This document shows, one piece after another, positions 52,723-61,346 of a DNA stretch of 64,000 nt. The translations under genes were made by a program, and so were the position numbers. The notes beneath the pieces are model-generated. The model did not search any database. It had not been told where the DNA came from and worked only from the letters and a program-made list of their open reading frames with translations. The DNA comes from PALSA-693 sp963781155 (GTDB taxonomy: Bacteria > Actinomycetota > Acidimicrobiia > Acidimicrobiales > Palsa-688), in the NCBI GenBank assembly GCA_963781155.1, contig CAWAEC010000007.1:558001-622000 (forward strand), in the 5' to 3' direction. The first letter of the stretch is position 1; the number at the start of each line of letters is the position of its first letter.

Positions 52723-54624
52723 ATGGCTCGAGCGATAGGAGTCGCCTCGTCGTCTCGCTGGGCGGCGACGGTCATAGTGTGGGTCGCCATCGGGGTGGCT
52801 GTTCCGCACGTGTTCGGGTCGGGGCCCAACACGCTGTTGCAGCTGGACTACATCCTGGTACTGCTCATGGTTGCGTCGGGGCTCAACATCGTGCTCGGTT
52901 TTGCCGGCCTGCTGTTCCTGGGACCATCCGCGCTGACGGCGACCGGTGGGTACGCGGCCGCGGTGTTGGCCATGCATTTCACCCCGATGCAAGGTCTGCC
53001 CGCCATGTGCCTGGTCTCGGTCATCGCGGCGGTCATCCTTGCTGCCATTATCGCCATCCCGGCCCTTCGCATCGGCGGGTTTTATCTGGGCATGGTGACC
53101 CTCTTTGCGGCACTGCTTGTTCCCGACGTCGCCGGTCATATGAAGCTGACGGGTGGTGGGAGCGGGCTGTCGCTCTTGACCAACCAGTCTTTCGTCCAGC
53201 GACCTACTGGCTTGGCCCTGTACTACCTGGGCTTGTTGCTCGTCGCCGTCATGGCCGGTTACGCATGGCTCATCAAGAACTCGCGCCTCGGACGACGCTT
53301 CGGCGCCATCATGGCCAGCGAAGAACTGGCGCAGTCTCTCGGCATCCGGCCCTACGCCACGAAGCTCGCCGCCTTCATGCTGGCGGCGGTGCCGTGCGGG
53401 ATCGCCGGAGCGTTCTACGTGTACAGCCAGCAGTTCATCAGCCCGGACAGCGTCAGCCCGACCATGTCGTTGCAGATCCTGGCCGGCATGGTGATCGGCG
53501 GAGGCGGGACAATCCTTGGTCCCCTCATCGGTACTGCCCTGGTAGGTTCCGCTTCTCAATTTCTGGGATCGTTCGAGAAGTACCAGGGCCTGGTGTACGG
53601 CGCGGCGCTTGTCGGCGCGGCCATCGGCCTGCCATACGGTTTGATGGGGCTCTACCGCGGCCTCCAGATGCAATACCGGGCCCGGAAGGTCTCGTCCGAA
53701 GGCCTGGTTGAGCCGGTGCGCCCGTCGCATGCTATTGAGCGAGTCGGCGACGGAGCATCCCATCTCCAGCCGGACGAAGTGGCCCAGGTTCCCGGCGCGC
53801 TGGACAAGCCGTTGGTCATCAAGGGAGTCAGCCGGAGTTTCGGTGGTGTGCAAGCGCTCGACGACGTCGACCTGGTCGTTGAGCCCGGGCGCGTCCACGC
53901 CCTGGTGGGTCCGAACGGCTCGGGGAAGACGACCCTGCTCAATCTGATAAGCGGCTTCTACCGAACAGATGGTGGTTCGATCTCCCTCGGGAAGCATCGT
54001 CTCGACGGTATGCGGGCGCCGCAAGTGGCCCGCCTCGGCGTGGCCCGCACTTTCCAAACCCCCAAGTTGCTCATTGGAAACAGCGTCCTCGATAACGTCG
54101 TTGTCGCGGCCGACCGTTCGGCCAATGGGTCGCTCACGGGCGCGGTGTTGCACGTCCCCTCGGCGCAGTCGGCCGACCGTGACTGCCGTTCTCGGGCCGC
54201 GGCGGCACTGCACCACAGCGGCCTCACCCCCGCCGCGGATGCCTACGCCGAGCTCATTCCGCACGGCACCCAGCGGCTCCTCGAGATTGCTCGGGCCATC
54301 GCCCTCGAACCCACTTTCGTCTTGCTCGACGAGCCCGCAGCCGGGCTGTCAGCTGCTGAGGTCGACAACCTGAACCTGGCCGTGAAAGCGATGGCAGAGG
54401 CCGGGTTCGGCGTCCTCATCGTGGAGCACAACCTGCCGGTCGTCTTCGGGCTGGCCGATGAGGTGACCGTCCTGCACCAGGGTCGCGTCATCGCAACCGG
54501 TACGCCGGCCGAAGTAGCTTCCGATCCCGAGGTCATCCGGGTGTACCTGGGGCGCCGCGGCCGGCCGAGGCCTGCGACCGAGGAGCTTCATTCACCGGCG
54601 GGATCCGGAGAACGGCGGGCATGA
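52723..54624 (+). CDS. LivM-LivG fusion: ABC permease joined to ATPase, intact
   Basis: 633 residues in a single frame. Residues 1-310 are a LivM permease (Ser-Gly-Leu-Asn-Ile-Val-Leu-Gly-Phe-Ala-Gly near 52, Gly-Gly-Gly-Gly-Thr-Ile-Leu-Gly-Pro near 262). After a linker of about 50 residues comes a LivG ATPase: Phe-Gly-Gly-Val-Gln-Ala-Leu, Walker A Gly-Pro-Asn-Gly-Ser-Gly-Lys-Thr-Thr, Ala-Arg-Thr-Phe-Gln-Thr, Walker B Val-Leu-Leu-Asp-Glu-Pro and a switch His in Val-Glu-His-Asn-Leu. Permease and ATPase genes are usually separate. This intact copy supports reading 14435-16292 as the same kind of fusion. It overlaps LivF by four bases. Confidence 0.9.
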   Translation: MARAIGVASSSRWAATVIVWVAIGVAVPHVFGSGPNTLLQLDYILVLLMVASGLNIVLGFAGLLFLGPSALTATGGYAAAVLAMHFTPMQGLPAMCLVSVIAAVILAAIIAIPALRIGGFYLGMVTLFAALLVPDVAGHMKLTGGGSGLSLLTNQSFVQRPTGLALYYLGLLLVAVMAGYAWLIKNSRLGRRFGAIMASEELAQSLGIRPYATKLAAFMLAAVPCGIAGAFYVYSQQFISPDSVSPTMSLQILAGMVIGGGGTILGPLIGTALVGSASQFLGSFEKYQGLVYGAALVGAAIGLPYGLMGLYRGLQMQYRARKVSSEGLVEPVRPSHAIERVGDGASHLQPDEVAQVPGALDKPLVIKGVSRSFGGVQALDDVDLVVEPGRVHALVGPNGSGKTTLLNLISGFYRTDGGSISLGKHRLDGMRAPQVARLGVARTFQTPKLLIGNSVLDNVVVAADRSANGSLTGAVLHVPSAQSADRDCRSRAAAALHHSGLTPAADAYAELIPHGTQRLLEIARAIALEPTFVLLDEPAAGLSAAEVDNLNLAVKAMAEAGFGVLIVEHNLPVVFGLADEVTVLHQGRVIATGTPAEVASDPEVIRVYLGRRGRPRPATEELHSPAGSGERRA

Positions 54625-55364
54625 CCGACGAAGCCGCCTCCCTGTTGGTCTCCGGTTTGCAAGCCGGCTACGGGAAGGTATCGGTCGTCTCCGACGTCTC
54701 GTTTTACGTGAACGCTGGAGAGATTGTCGGCATGGTGGGTCGCAACGGGGCCGGCAAGACCACCAGCCTGGCGGCCGTTGCCGGGTTGCGGTACGGGCCC
54801 TGTCAGGGAACCGTGCATATCGGCAAGCTCAACCTGACGGGCCGCAGCTCGCACGAGATTGCCGGGACCGGTCTGAAGCTGGTGCCCGAAGGAAGGCGGA
54901 TATTCCGCGCCATGACCGTAATCGAGAATCTGCGGCTCGGCGCCTATTCCCATCGGCAGAGCGATCGCCAGCATATTGCTGAAGATCTGGGCCGGGTCCA
55001 AACCTTGTTTCCCGCGCTGGCCACTTACGCCACCAAGCTGACCGGTGAGCTCAGCGGAGGTCAGCAGCAAATGGTTGCGATAGGGCAGGCGTTGATGAGC
55101 AGGCCCAGGTTCTTGTTGCTCGACGAGCCGTCTTCCGGGTTGGCACCCGCTTTGGTCGACGAGATTTATGACCGCTTCGACGAACTGGCTGACCAAGGCA
55201 TTGGCCTACTGGTGGTGGATCAGAGCGTCGAGCGTGCCCTGGAACGGTCACAACGTTATTATCTGATGGAATCAGGCGCGACAGTCGAAGAGGGGGTATC
55301 CGAGCCCGGCGCCCTCGAACGGATCAACGAAGTGATCCTGGGTCGGGCCGCCCACAGCCGCTGA
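54621..55364 (+). CDS. Branched-chain-type ABC importer ATPase, LivF family
   Basis: 247 residues, intact. ATG 54621 overlaps the fusion gene stop (ATGA). Leu-Gln-Ala-Gly-Tyr-Gly-Lys-Val at the start, Walker A Gly-Arg-Asn-Gly-Ala-Gly-Lys-Thr-Thr, the LivF-typical Val-Pro-Glu-Gly-Arg-Arg-Ile-Phe, signature Leu-Ser-Gly-Gly-Gln-Gln-Gln and Walker B Leu-Leu-Leu-Asp-Glu-Pro-Ser are all present. It completes the second importer. Confidence 0.9.
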   Translation: MTDEAASLLVSGLQAGYGKVSVVSDVSFYVNAGEIVGMVGRNGAGKTTSLAAVAGLRYGPCQGTVHIGKLNLTGRSSHEIAGTGLKLVPEGRRIFRAMTVIENLRLGAYSHRQSDRQHIAEDLGRVQTLFPALATYATKLTGELSGGQQQMVAIGQALMSRPRFLLLDEPSSGLAPALVDEIYDRFDELADQGIGLLVVDQSVERALERSQRYYLMESGATVEEGVSEPGALERINEVILGRAAHSR

Positions 55365-55531
55365 CTGTTACAAATACCGGTCCACCGCAGCGAGTGGATT
55401 GCGGGGGCCTCGCGCTCCAGGCGGGCAGTCCGAGACACGGGTGTCGACCAGGTACTGTGCTGGCTCGGCCTCGGGTATCGTTTCAGGTCCTGGTGCGGGA
55501 TGCTCCATCTGCAATCGATACGGAGTGACAA

Positions 55532-56527
55532 ATGACCTTGCTCAGCCTTGCTTTCGACATGCGAGCTCCCGATGGGGGAGCTCCCCCTGAAGAGTTGTAC
55601 CGGGCGGCCGTCGAGCAGTGTGCCTGGGCCGACCCTCGTCGCTTCACCAGTGTGGTGCTGATGGAGCACCACGCCAGCGACGACGGCTACTTGCCCTCTC
55701 CGATCGTGATGGGAGCGGCGGTGGCAGCCGCGACGAGCCGGCTTCCGATCCGCCTGTCGCTCGTCCTCCTGCCCCTGTACGACCCGCTCAGGGTGGCCGA
55801 GGACCTGGCCGTCCTCGATCTGATCAGCGGGGGACGATTGCGGCTGACCGTCGGGTTGGGCTACCGCGAGGCCGAATATGAGCAGTTCGGTGTGAATATG
55901 AAACGGCGTCCGTCCCTCATGGAGGAGGCCGTCGAGGCACTGAAGGAATCGTGGACGGGCGAGCCGTTCGAGTTTCGTGGGCGTACCGTCCGGATCCTTC
56001 CTCGGCCGGCGCAGCGCCCCCGACCGGCGATCTACATGGGTGGCGCCTCCCCCGCGTCAGCTCGCCGGGCAGCCCGCATCGCCGACGGCTACCAGCCACT
56101 GAGTCCTCGCCTGTACGAGATCTATCTGGAGGAGCTGGGAAAGTTGGGTAAGCCGGAGCCCCCTCGTGATCCAGCCGCAGGAGGAGGGGCCGGTTATGTG
56201 TTCGTCGCCAACGACCCGGAGAAGGAGTGGCAGCTTGTCGCTCCGCATGCCCTGCACGACACGAACGAATACGGCCGCTGGATCGGAGATCGTCGCGGGC
56301 CATTCCGGGAGGTGGCCGACACGGACGAGCTCCGGCGGACCGGTACGTATCGAGTCGTGACGCCCGATGAATGTATCGAGATCGCTCGCAACGAAGGCTC
56401 GCTGACGTTTAAACCTTTGGTCGGCGGGTTGTCCCCCGATATCGGTTGGGCCGGTCTGGAGCTGTTCGCCCAAAAGGTGCTGCCCCGATTAACCGCTGAA
56501 GAGTCGGCCACCGGCTCGGCGAACTGA
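55532..56527 (+). CDS. LLM-class flavin/F420-dependent oxidoreductase
   Basis: 331 residues from ATG 55532. The luciferase-like pattern includes Val-Val-Leu-Met-Glu-His-His-Ala-Ser-Asp-Asp-Gly-Tyr near residue 46, Gly-Gly-Arg-Leu-Arg-Leu-Thr-Val-Gly-Leu-Gly-Tyr-Arg, and Arg-Pro-Ala-Ile-Tyr-Met-Gly-Gly-Ala-Ser-Pro. The substrate is unknown. It follows the importer by 167 bp on the same strand and precedes a TetR gene. Confidence 0.86.
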   Translation: MTLLSLAFDMRAPDGGAPPEELYRAAVEQCAWADPRRFTSVVLMEHHASDDGYLPSPIVMGAAVAAATSRLPIRLSLVLLPLYDPLRVAEDLAVLDLISGGRLRLTVGLGYREAEYEQFGVNMKRRPSLMEEAVEALKESWTGEPFEFRGRTVRILPRPAQRPRPAIYMGGASPASARRAARIADGYQPLSPRLYEIYLEELGKLGKPEPPRDPAAGGGAGYVFVANDPEKEWQLVAPHALHDTNEYGRWIGDRRGPFREVADTDELRRTGTYRVVTPDECIEIARNEGSLTFKPLVGGLSPDIGWAGLELFAQKVLPRLTAEESATGSAN

Positions 56528-56568
56528 TCAGTCATCGCCAGTGGACCGGCGATACGATACTGGCCAGT

Positions 56569-57231
56569 ATGGTGCGTGGAGACGACAGGGACGACAGGGT
56601 GGAAGGAGAGACGACGGAACGCATCGATCTGCGTTCTCGACTGCTCGACGCCGCCCAGCAGGTCTTCGCAGCATCCGGTTACGCCAGTGCCACCGTCGAC
56701 GACATCATCAGCGCTGCGGCGACGTCTCGCGCCAGCTTTTACCGCTATTTTCGAAGCAAGGACGACCTGTTCGAGGAGTTGAGCCGGGCCTGTTTTCGCG
56801 AAATGCGAGGCCTGACGAAGGCCCTGGTCGCGTTCGATCCGGCCGTCGACGGGCGAGAAGGTCTGGAGCAGATCTCGGTGGCCTACACGAATATGCAGCA
56901 GCGGCAGCGGGGAGTGGTGCGAGCCTGGATGGAGCAAGTGGATCGCCCAGAATCGTCGGTCCGCAAGGAGGCGGCCAGTACGTTCCACGCGCTGCTGTCT
57001 GGACTGGAGGAACGCATCAGCAGCGTCGGCACGCCGTCGGAGGTGGACGCCGAGGTCCAGGCAGCTCTCCTGCTGATTCTGCTCAACCGGGTGACCTTCT
57101 ATGTGCTGCACCGGTCCTCGCGCATGGATCCGGAGCGGCTTCCGCCGACGCTGGCAACCATGCTCCATCGGGCCTACTTCGGCGCCAGTTCGGAGCGGCG
57201 CGGCCGGTTACGCGTCGCCTCTGAAGATTAA
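56569..57231 (+). CDS. TetR family transcriptional regulator
   Basis: 220 residues from ATG 56569. The N-terminal domain has Arg-Leu-Leu-Asp-Ala-Ala-Gln-Gln-Val-Phe-Ala-Ala-Ser-Gly-Tyr and the helix-turn-helix Val-Asp-Asp-Ile-Ile-Ser-Ala-Ala-Ala-Thr-Ser-Arg-Ala-Ser-Phe-Tyr-Arg-Tyr-Phe, then Lys-Asp-Asp-Leu-Phe. It is distinct from the 25872/43861 pair. It probably controls the importer/LLM genes upstream. Its last four bases overlap the converging fxsA-like gene. Confidence 0.87.
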   Translation: MVRGDDRDDRVEGETTERIDLRSRLLDAAQQVFAASGYASATVDDIISAAATSRASFYRYFRSKDDLFEELSRACFREMRGLTKALVAFDPAVDGREGLEQISVAYTNMQQRQRGVVRAWMEQVDRPESSVRKEAASTFHALLSGLEERISSVGTPSEVDAEVQAALLLILLNRVTFYVLHRSSRMDPERLPPTLATMLHRAYFGASSERRGRLRVASED

Positions 57232-57704
57232 CGCAACCCGTTCGACCGCTGGTCGGAGTCGATCATCGGCCGGGCCGCCTCGGTGGGGGCGTCGTCCGGC
57301 GGCGGCCAGGTTCGTACATCGATCACGCTCCACCGGGACGGGCTCATCGTCTGGACGCGCCGAGCCACCCTGCGGCCACCGACGCGGATGATCAGGTGGC
57401 GCACCGGACCGATCATCAGGAGCAGCCCGATGGCGTCGCTGACGAACCCGGGGACGCAGATCATGATCCCGCCGGCCAGTACGACCACCCCATCCAGCAA
57501 TTCCCGGCTGGGCACCTCGCCCTGGGCGAGGCGGTCCTGCGTACGGGACAGGATCCCGAGCCCTACCCTCCTGACCAGGAAGGGGCCGAGAGCGCTCACT
57601 CCGATGAGGAGCAACACCGCCCAAGCGAAGCCGATGTGCTGGCCGACGGCCACGAACGCAGCAACCTCTGCGACAAAAAAGAGAGACGCCACCAGCAAGA
57701 ACAC
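57228..57704 (-). CDS. fxsA: FxsA-family membrane protein
   Basis: 158 residues. Hydrophobic helices at about 2-20, 24-42 and 75-100 with Ile-Gly-Val-Ser-Ala-Leu-Gly-Pro-Phe-Leu-Val-Arg-Arg and Pro-Gly-Phe-Val-Ser-Asp-Ala-Ile-Gly-Leu-Leu-Leu, the signature of the FxsA cytoplasmic-membrane family. Its cellular role is poorly known; in E. coli overexpression relieves phage T7 exclusion by the F plasmid. The C-terminal tail is hydrophilic. The start may be the first GTG/ATG near 57704. Confidence 0.82.
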   Translation of the reverse strand: MFLLVASLFFVAEVAAFVAVGQHIGFAWAVLLLIGVSALGPFLVRRVGLGILSRTQDRLAQGEVPSRELLDGVVVLAGGIMICVPGFVSDAIGLLLMIGPVRHLIIRVGGRRVARRVQTMSPSRWSVIDVRTWPPPDDAPTEAARPMIDSDQRSNGLR

Positions 57705-57883
57705 CTTTTCAGGATATCGCCGGGTGGGCTTCTAGTCGCGACCGGGCGCAAGGACGGTCCTTCCACCAAGACGATTGGGACATGTACGGGCGAGTGAGAC
57801 CGAACCCGAAACCGCCGGCGCTGCCATCGCGGTGATCCCCAGGGTCACGCGGGCAGCGGCCTGCTGAATCCCTCAGCAAACGC

Positions 57884-58201
57884 TCAGGCGATCGCTTTGC
57901 GTGGGCGGCCGCGGGGTCGTTTGTTGGCGATGACCTGGCCTCGATCGAAGATCTCGCCTCCCCACACCCCGGCCGGCTCGCCTCGCTGGAGCGCGCCGGC
58001 CAGGCACGACCGCCGGTTGGGGCAACTCCGGCAGTACGCCTTGGCGAGATTCAACTCGGCCGGCACGCTGGAGAACCACAGGTCGGGATCTTCTCGCTGA
58101 CATGGCAGGGTCGAGATGCGGGTGACGGGTCGCGAGGCGTTCAACGAGACTGGCAGGTCGATGACGTTCGCGTTCGCGGTCGACGCTGATCGTGTTCGCA
58201 T
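57884..58201 (-). CDS. WhiB7-like transcriptional regulator with AT-hook
   Basis: About 105 residues from ATG 58201; a TTG at 58258 gives a longer form. The four iron-sulfur cysteines are in Leu-Pro-Cys and Tyr-Cys-Arg-Ser-Cys-Pro-Asn-Arg-Arg-Ser-Cys, followed by Gly-Val-Trp-Gly-Gly-Glu and the AT-hook Lys-Arg-Pro-Arg-Gly-Arg-Pro-Arg-Lys. The AT-hook is diagnostic of the WhiB7 subgroup, which induces intrinsic drug-resistance genes with SigA. It lies 85 bp downstream of the large LuxR regulator on the same strand. WhiB proteins are confined to actinobacteria and their phages. Confidence 0.87.
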   Translation of the reverse strand: MRTRSASTANANVIDLPVSLNASRPVTRISTLPCQREDPDLWFSSVPAELNLAKAYCRSCPNRRSCLAGALQRGEPAGVWGGEIFDRGQVIANKRPRGRPRKAIA

Positions 58202-58286
58202 GTACAGCAGCATCGGCGATCGCATCGATTTTGTCGTCACGGCATCCCGTGAATTCAAGGCGCAGAGAGGCGTTTGCGCCGCCGGT

Positions 58287-61052
58287 TTAGTCGCCCATGA
58301 TCGACCCCTCGCCGGCGATGAGCTGCCATCGGCCGCTGATACCGAGCTTGCGGTACACGTGGGACAGGTGTGTCTCGACAGTGTTCACCGACAAATACAG
58401 TTGGGCAGCGATCTCCCGGTTGGTCCGACCCGCCCGAGCCAGGTCGGCCACAGCTCGTTCTTGCGGTGTGAGTGCCCCCGCCGGGGTGGACCGAGCCCGG
58501 CCGCCAGCCCGGCGCCACGACACCCGGGCCCGCTCGGCGTGCCAGGCCGCCCCGCACGCCTCCGCCAGCGTGACTGCGTCGGCCAACAATGGTCGGGCTC
58601 GTGCCGGCTGGCCGCGGCGGATCAAAAAGGACCCGTAGTCGGTGAGGGACTCCACCCGGGCCAGAGGCATGCGGGGATGATGCGCTGACACAGCCTCCCC
58701 GAACGAAGCTTCAGCCGTCTCGAGGTCGCCTCTTCGTTCGGCCAGCGCGGCTCGGGCTCCCGCCACGACGGCCTTTGGCCAGCGTGCCGGCAACAGCTGC
58801 GCCCGTGGTTCGAGCCAGTCCACGACGCGGGCTGCATCCTGGTCGCGTTCACACGCCAGGTGGGCCGCAACAGCCGGGTACGCCCACGGATAGATGCACG
58901 GCTCGAGGAGATCGACCAGCCGGGCCGAACGTTCGAGCAGCCCGAAGAGCCGGGAAGCCTCTTCGACGTTGCCCTGGCGCCAGGCCAACAGGGCACGATC
59001 AAGGTGGGCAAGGGTCCACAGCCGGCCCAGGCGAGGCTTCCCGGCGATCATCTTGTCCAGTTGCTGGCAGGACTGGAGCGCCTCGTCCAGCTGGCCCAGG
59101 TCGAGGAGCACCATCGTCTTCTGGGCGACGGCGAGCGGCAATGCGAACGGCATCAGCTCCGCCGTCCCGACCAGCTGGTCGGCCAGGGTGAGGGCCTCGG
59201 CCAGCCTGCCGGTCCGCCGGAGGGAGTCGACCAGCAGGTTCTGCCCTTCGAAAAGGTTCATGGGGTGGCGCTTCTGCTCTGCTTCGTTGACCGTCTCGAC
59301 CAGGATCTGCTCGGTTTCGGCAAACCGCTCGGCTGACAGGGCCAGTTCCGCGTACAGCACCCGGGGATCCGACCACTGGGTCGCCTCAGGGGTGGGCGCG
59401 GCCACCAGCTGCGCTTCTCTGGCCGCTCTCTCTGCCACGTCCAGGCCCTCGGCGTCGCCGGCAAGGTAGGCGCATTCGGCCCACACCGCGTCGGCGACGA
59501 CGCGCACCTCTCCCCCACCTGGAGAGCGATCTCCCGGGCCCGGCGGGCGAGGGGAAGCGCCGCTTTCGGGCCCAGGCGCAGCACAGTGAGGTGGGCCTGG
59601 TCCAGGAGCGCGACGGCCGCCAACTCGGACGCCTCCGAGCCGATCATGTGAACGGCCTGGTCCATCCTGGCCGTGGCTTCCTCCAGGTATCCGGCCCGGA
59701 ACTCGGACTGGGCCAGCTCTGTCAAGGCGGCCAGTCGCAGTTGGATCGGGAGGCCAGCCCGCTGGAGCAGGTTCTCGCAGACCGCGGCCGCCTCCTCGTT
59801 GTCTCCCGCTGTTCGTAAGGCCTGGGCCAGATCCAGGAGGGCCTCCGCCGGGGCGTCGTCGCCGCGCAGTCCCACGAGGCCCGCAGGTGGCGGACGGCCG
59901 TGCCCGGCGCACCCTGGCGAAGGGCGTCCCGCCCGGCCCGGGCCAGTACTTCGCTGGCAGCGGGGTCGGCGAGCCGAGCCACGATGGCGTGCTCGGCGAT
60001 CTGGGCCGCCGGCGCCTTCGGGCCAGCAGGACCCGAAAAGCCGCCTGGTGCAGGTGCGCCTGCTGTGGCGCCATCTGGTCGTAGACCGCCAACCGGACCA
60101 GGTGATGACTGAACATGACCCAGCCTTCTCCTGCCTCCACCACCAGGCCGGCTCCGACGAGCGCTCCCAGTGCTTGAGCAGCCTCCGTCGGCCCGAGGCC
60201 GGCGACTTCGGCCGCGACCTCGGGGCGAAAGCGCCAACCCAGCACGCTCGCAGCCCGGAGATACGCCTCGCCAGTCGGACCGACACCGGTGAAACGTGAG
60301 AGCAGTAAACGGCTCGCCCAGGAGCCGCTCGCTTGCCCCTTGTGATCAGGCAAGGCGCGGCCAGCCTCTAGCTCGGCGGCGACATGCTGGAGCAGCAACG
60401 GGTTGCCTCCACAGAAGCCCACCGCTGCTTCGATGTCCTCGGGGGTAGCCCGCTCCCCGACGCGCTGATCAAGGAGGGCGGTCGCTGCACCTGTCGTCAA
60501 CGGGAGAAGTCGTTCCAGGGAGACCAGGCCTTCTTCCGCCAGCTCCTCGGCGGCCCGCGCCAGGGCCGGCGGCCAGGGTCTCGCGGTGACGACCACCGCC
60601 ACGGGCAGGCCACCCAGCCGGCGGCAAATCAATCGGAGCAGCGTCAGCGAATCCGGGTCGGCCCAATGCGCGTCGTCCAGGGCGATGAAAAGGGGTTGGA
60701 CCGCCACCTCGCGCAACCGCAACAAGATGGCGTAAAGGCGCTCAGCGGCGGCCTGGTAAGCGTGCTGCCCCCCGCGGGGGCTGACCACCTCTGCGCCGAG
60801 CAGAGGTTCCAGCGCCTGACCAAGCAATCCGAAGGGTAAGGCTGCCTCGGCGACGTCAGCTCGACCGATCCCCACGGACATGCGGCCTGCCGCCAGCTCG
60901 ACCGCGTGCTCGAGGAGGCTGGTCTTCCCCAGCCCTGCTTCGCCCAGCACGAAGAGCGCTTGCCCGTGGCCCGCGGCCGCACTGTCCAAAACAGCATCCA
61001 CCCGCTGCAGCGCGCCGTCCCGTTCGACCAGGGGCGTGGGCGTCGGCGTCAC
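58287..61052 (-). CDS. Large ATP-binding LuxR-family (LAL) transcriptional regulator, compensated frameshifts
   Basis: About 921 residues. N-terminal AAA/NACHT-like ATPase with Walker A Gly-Glu-Ala-Gly-Leu-Gly-Lys-Thr-Ser-Leu (about 36-45) and Walker B Leu-Phe-Ile-Ala-Leu-Asp-Asp-Ala-His-Trp. A long helical (TPR-like) middle follows, then a C-terminal LuxR helix-turn-helix: Leu-Thr-Pro-Gln-Glu-Arg-Ala-Val-Ala, Thr-Asn-Arg-Glu-Ile-Ala-Ala-Gln-Leu-Tyr-Leu-Ser, Val-Glu-Thr-His-Leu. Between about 60030 and 59512 the reading frame moves through two other frames and back, each giving plausible helical sequence. LAL proteins sense an inducer and activate catabolic or antibiotic genes. It is divergent from the large hydrolase gene at 61347. 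Confidence 0.85.
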   Translation of the reverse strand: MTPTPTPLVERDGALQRVDAVLDSAAAGHGQALFVLGEAGLGKTSLLEHAVELAAGRMSVGIGRADVAEAALPFGLLGQALEPLLGAEVVSPRGGQHAYQAAAERLYAILLRLREVAVQPLFIALDDAHWADPDSLTLLRLICRRLGGLPVAVVVTARPWPPALARAAEELAEEGLVSLERLLPLTTGAATALLDQRVGERATPEDIEAAVGFCGGNPLLLQHVAAELEAGRALPDHKGQASGSWASRLLLSRFTGVGPTGEAYLRAASVLGWRFRPEVAAEVAGLGPTEAAQALGALVGAGLVVEAGEGWVMFSHHLVRLAVYDQMAPQQAHLHQAAFRVLLARRRRRPRSPSTPSWLGSPTPLPAKYWPGPGGTPFARVRRARPSATCGPRGTARRRRPGGGPPGSGPGLTNSGRQRGGGRGLREPAPAGWPPDPTATGRLDRAGPVRVPGRIPGGSHGQDGPGRSHDRLGGVRVGGRRAPGPGPPHCAAPGPESGASPRPPGPGDRSPGGGEVRVVADAVWAECAYLAGDAEGLDVAERAAREAQLVAAPTPEATQWSDPRVLYAELALSAERFAETEQILVETVNEAEQKRHPMNLFEGQNLLVDSLRRTGRLAEALTLADQLVGTAELMPFALPLAVAQKTMVLLDLGQLDEALQSCQQLDKMIAGKPRLGRLWTLAHLDRALLAWRQGNVEEASRLFGLLERSARLVDLLEPCIYPWAYPAVAAHLACERDQDAARVVDWLEPRAQLLPARWPKAVVAGARAALAERRGDLETAEASFGEAVSAHHPRMPLARVESLTDYGSFLIRRGQPARARPLLADAVTLAEACGAAWHAERARVSWRRAGGRARSTPAGALTPQERAVADLARAGRTNREIAAQLYLSVNTVETHLSHVYRKLGISGRWQLIAGEGSIMGD

Positions 61053-61346
61053 CCTCCCATCTCAGCAGTTTGGTGAGACCGCTTCCCAACGTCCTCCCGG
61101 ACCTTCATCGGCAACGATGCGGCCGACGGAGGAGGAAACCGCGGGGTCGGGTCCGGCCGACCGGATTGCGCCGGGCCTTGTCGACTATTTCGACGAACTT
61201 CAGTGCGCTTCATTCCGAACTCGTACGAGGGTGCCAGGGCCTTTGCTTGTCCGGCAAGGTGTGCTGGCTGTATGGCTACCATTGGCCCGTGCCACGGCAA
61301 CCACTGCTCGTTCCCCGTCCGGCGACCAGGCCCGGGTAGCGCCGCC

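Noticed and set aside
52693..54264. 523-codon open frame on the minus strand
   Set aside because: It lies opposite the intact LivM-LivG fusion. It is low-complexity in His, Gln and Arg and is typical of antisense frames in high-GC DNA.
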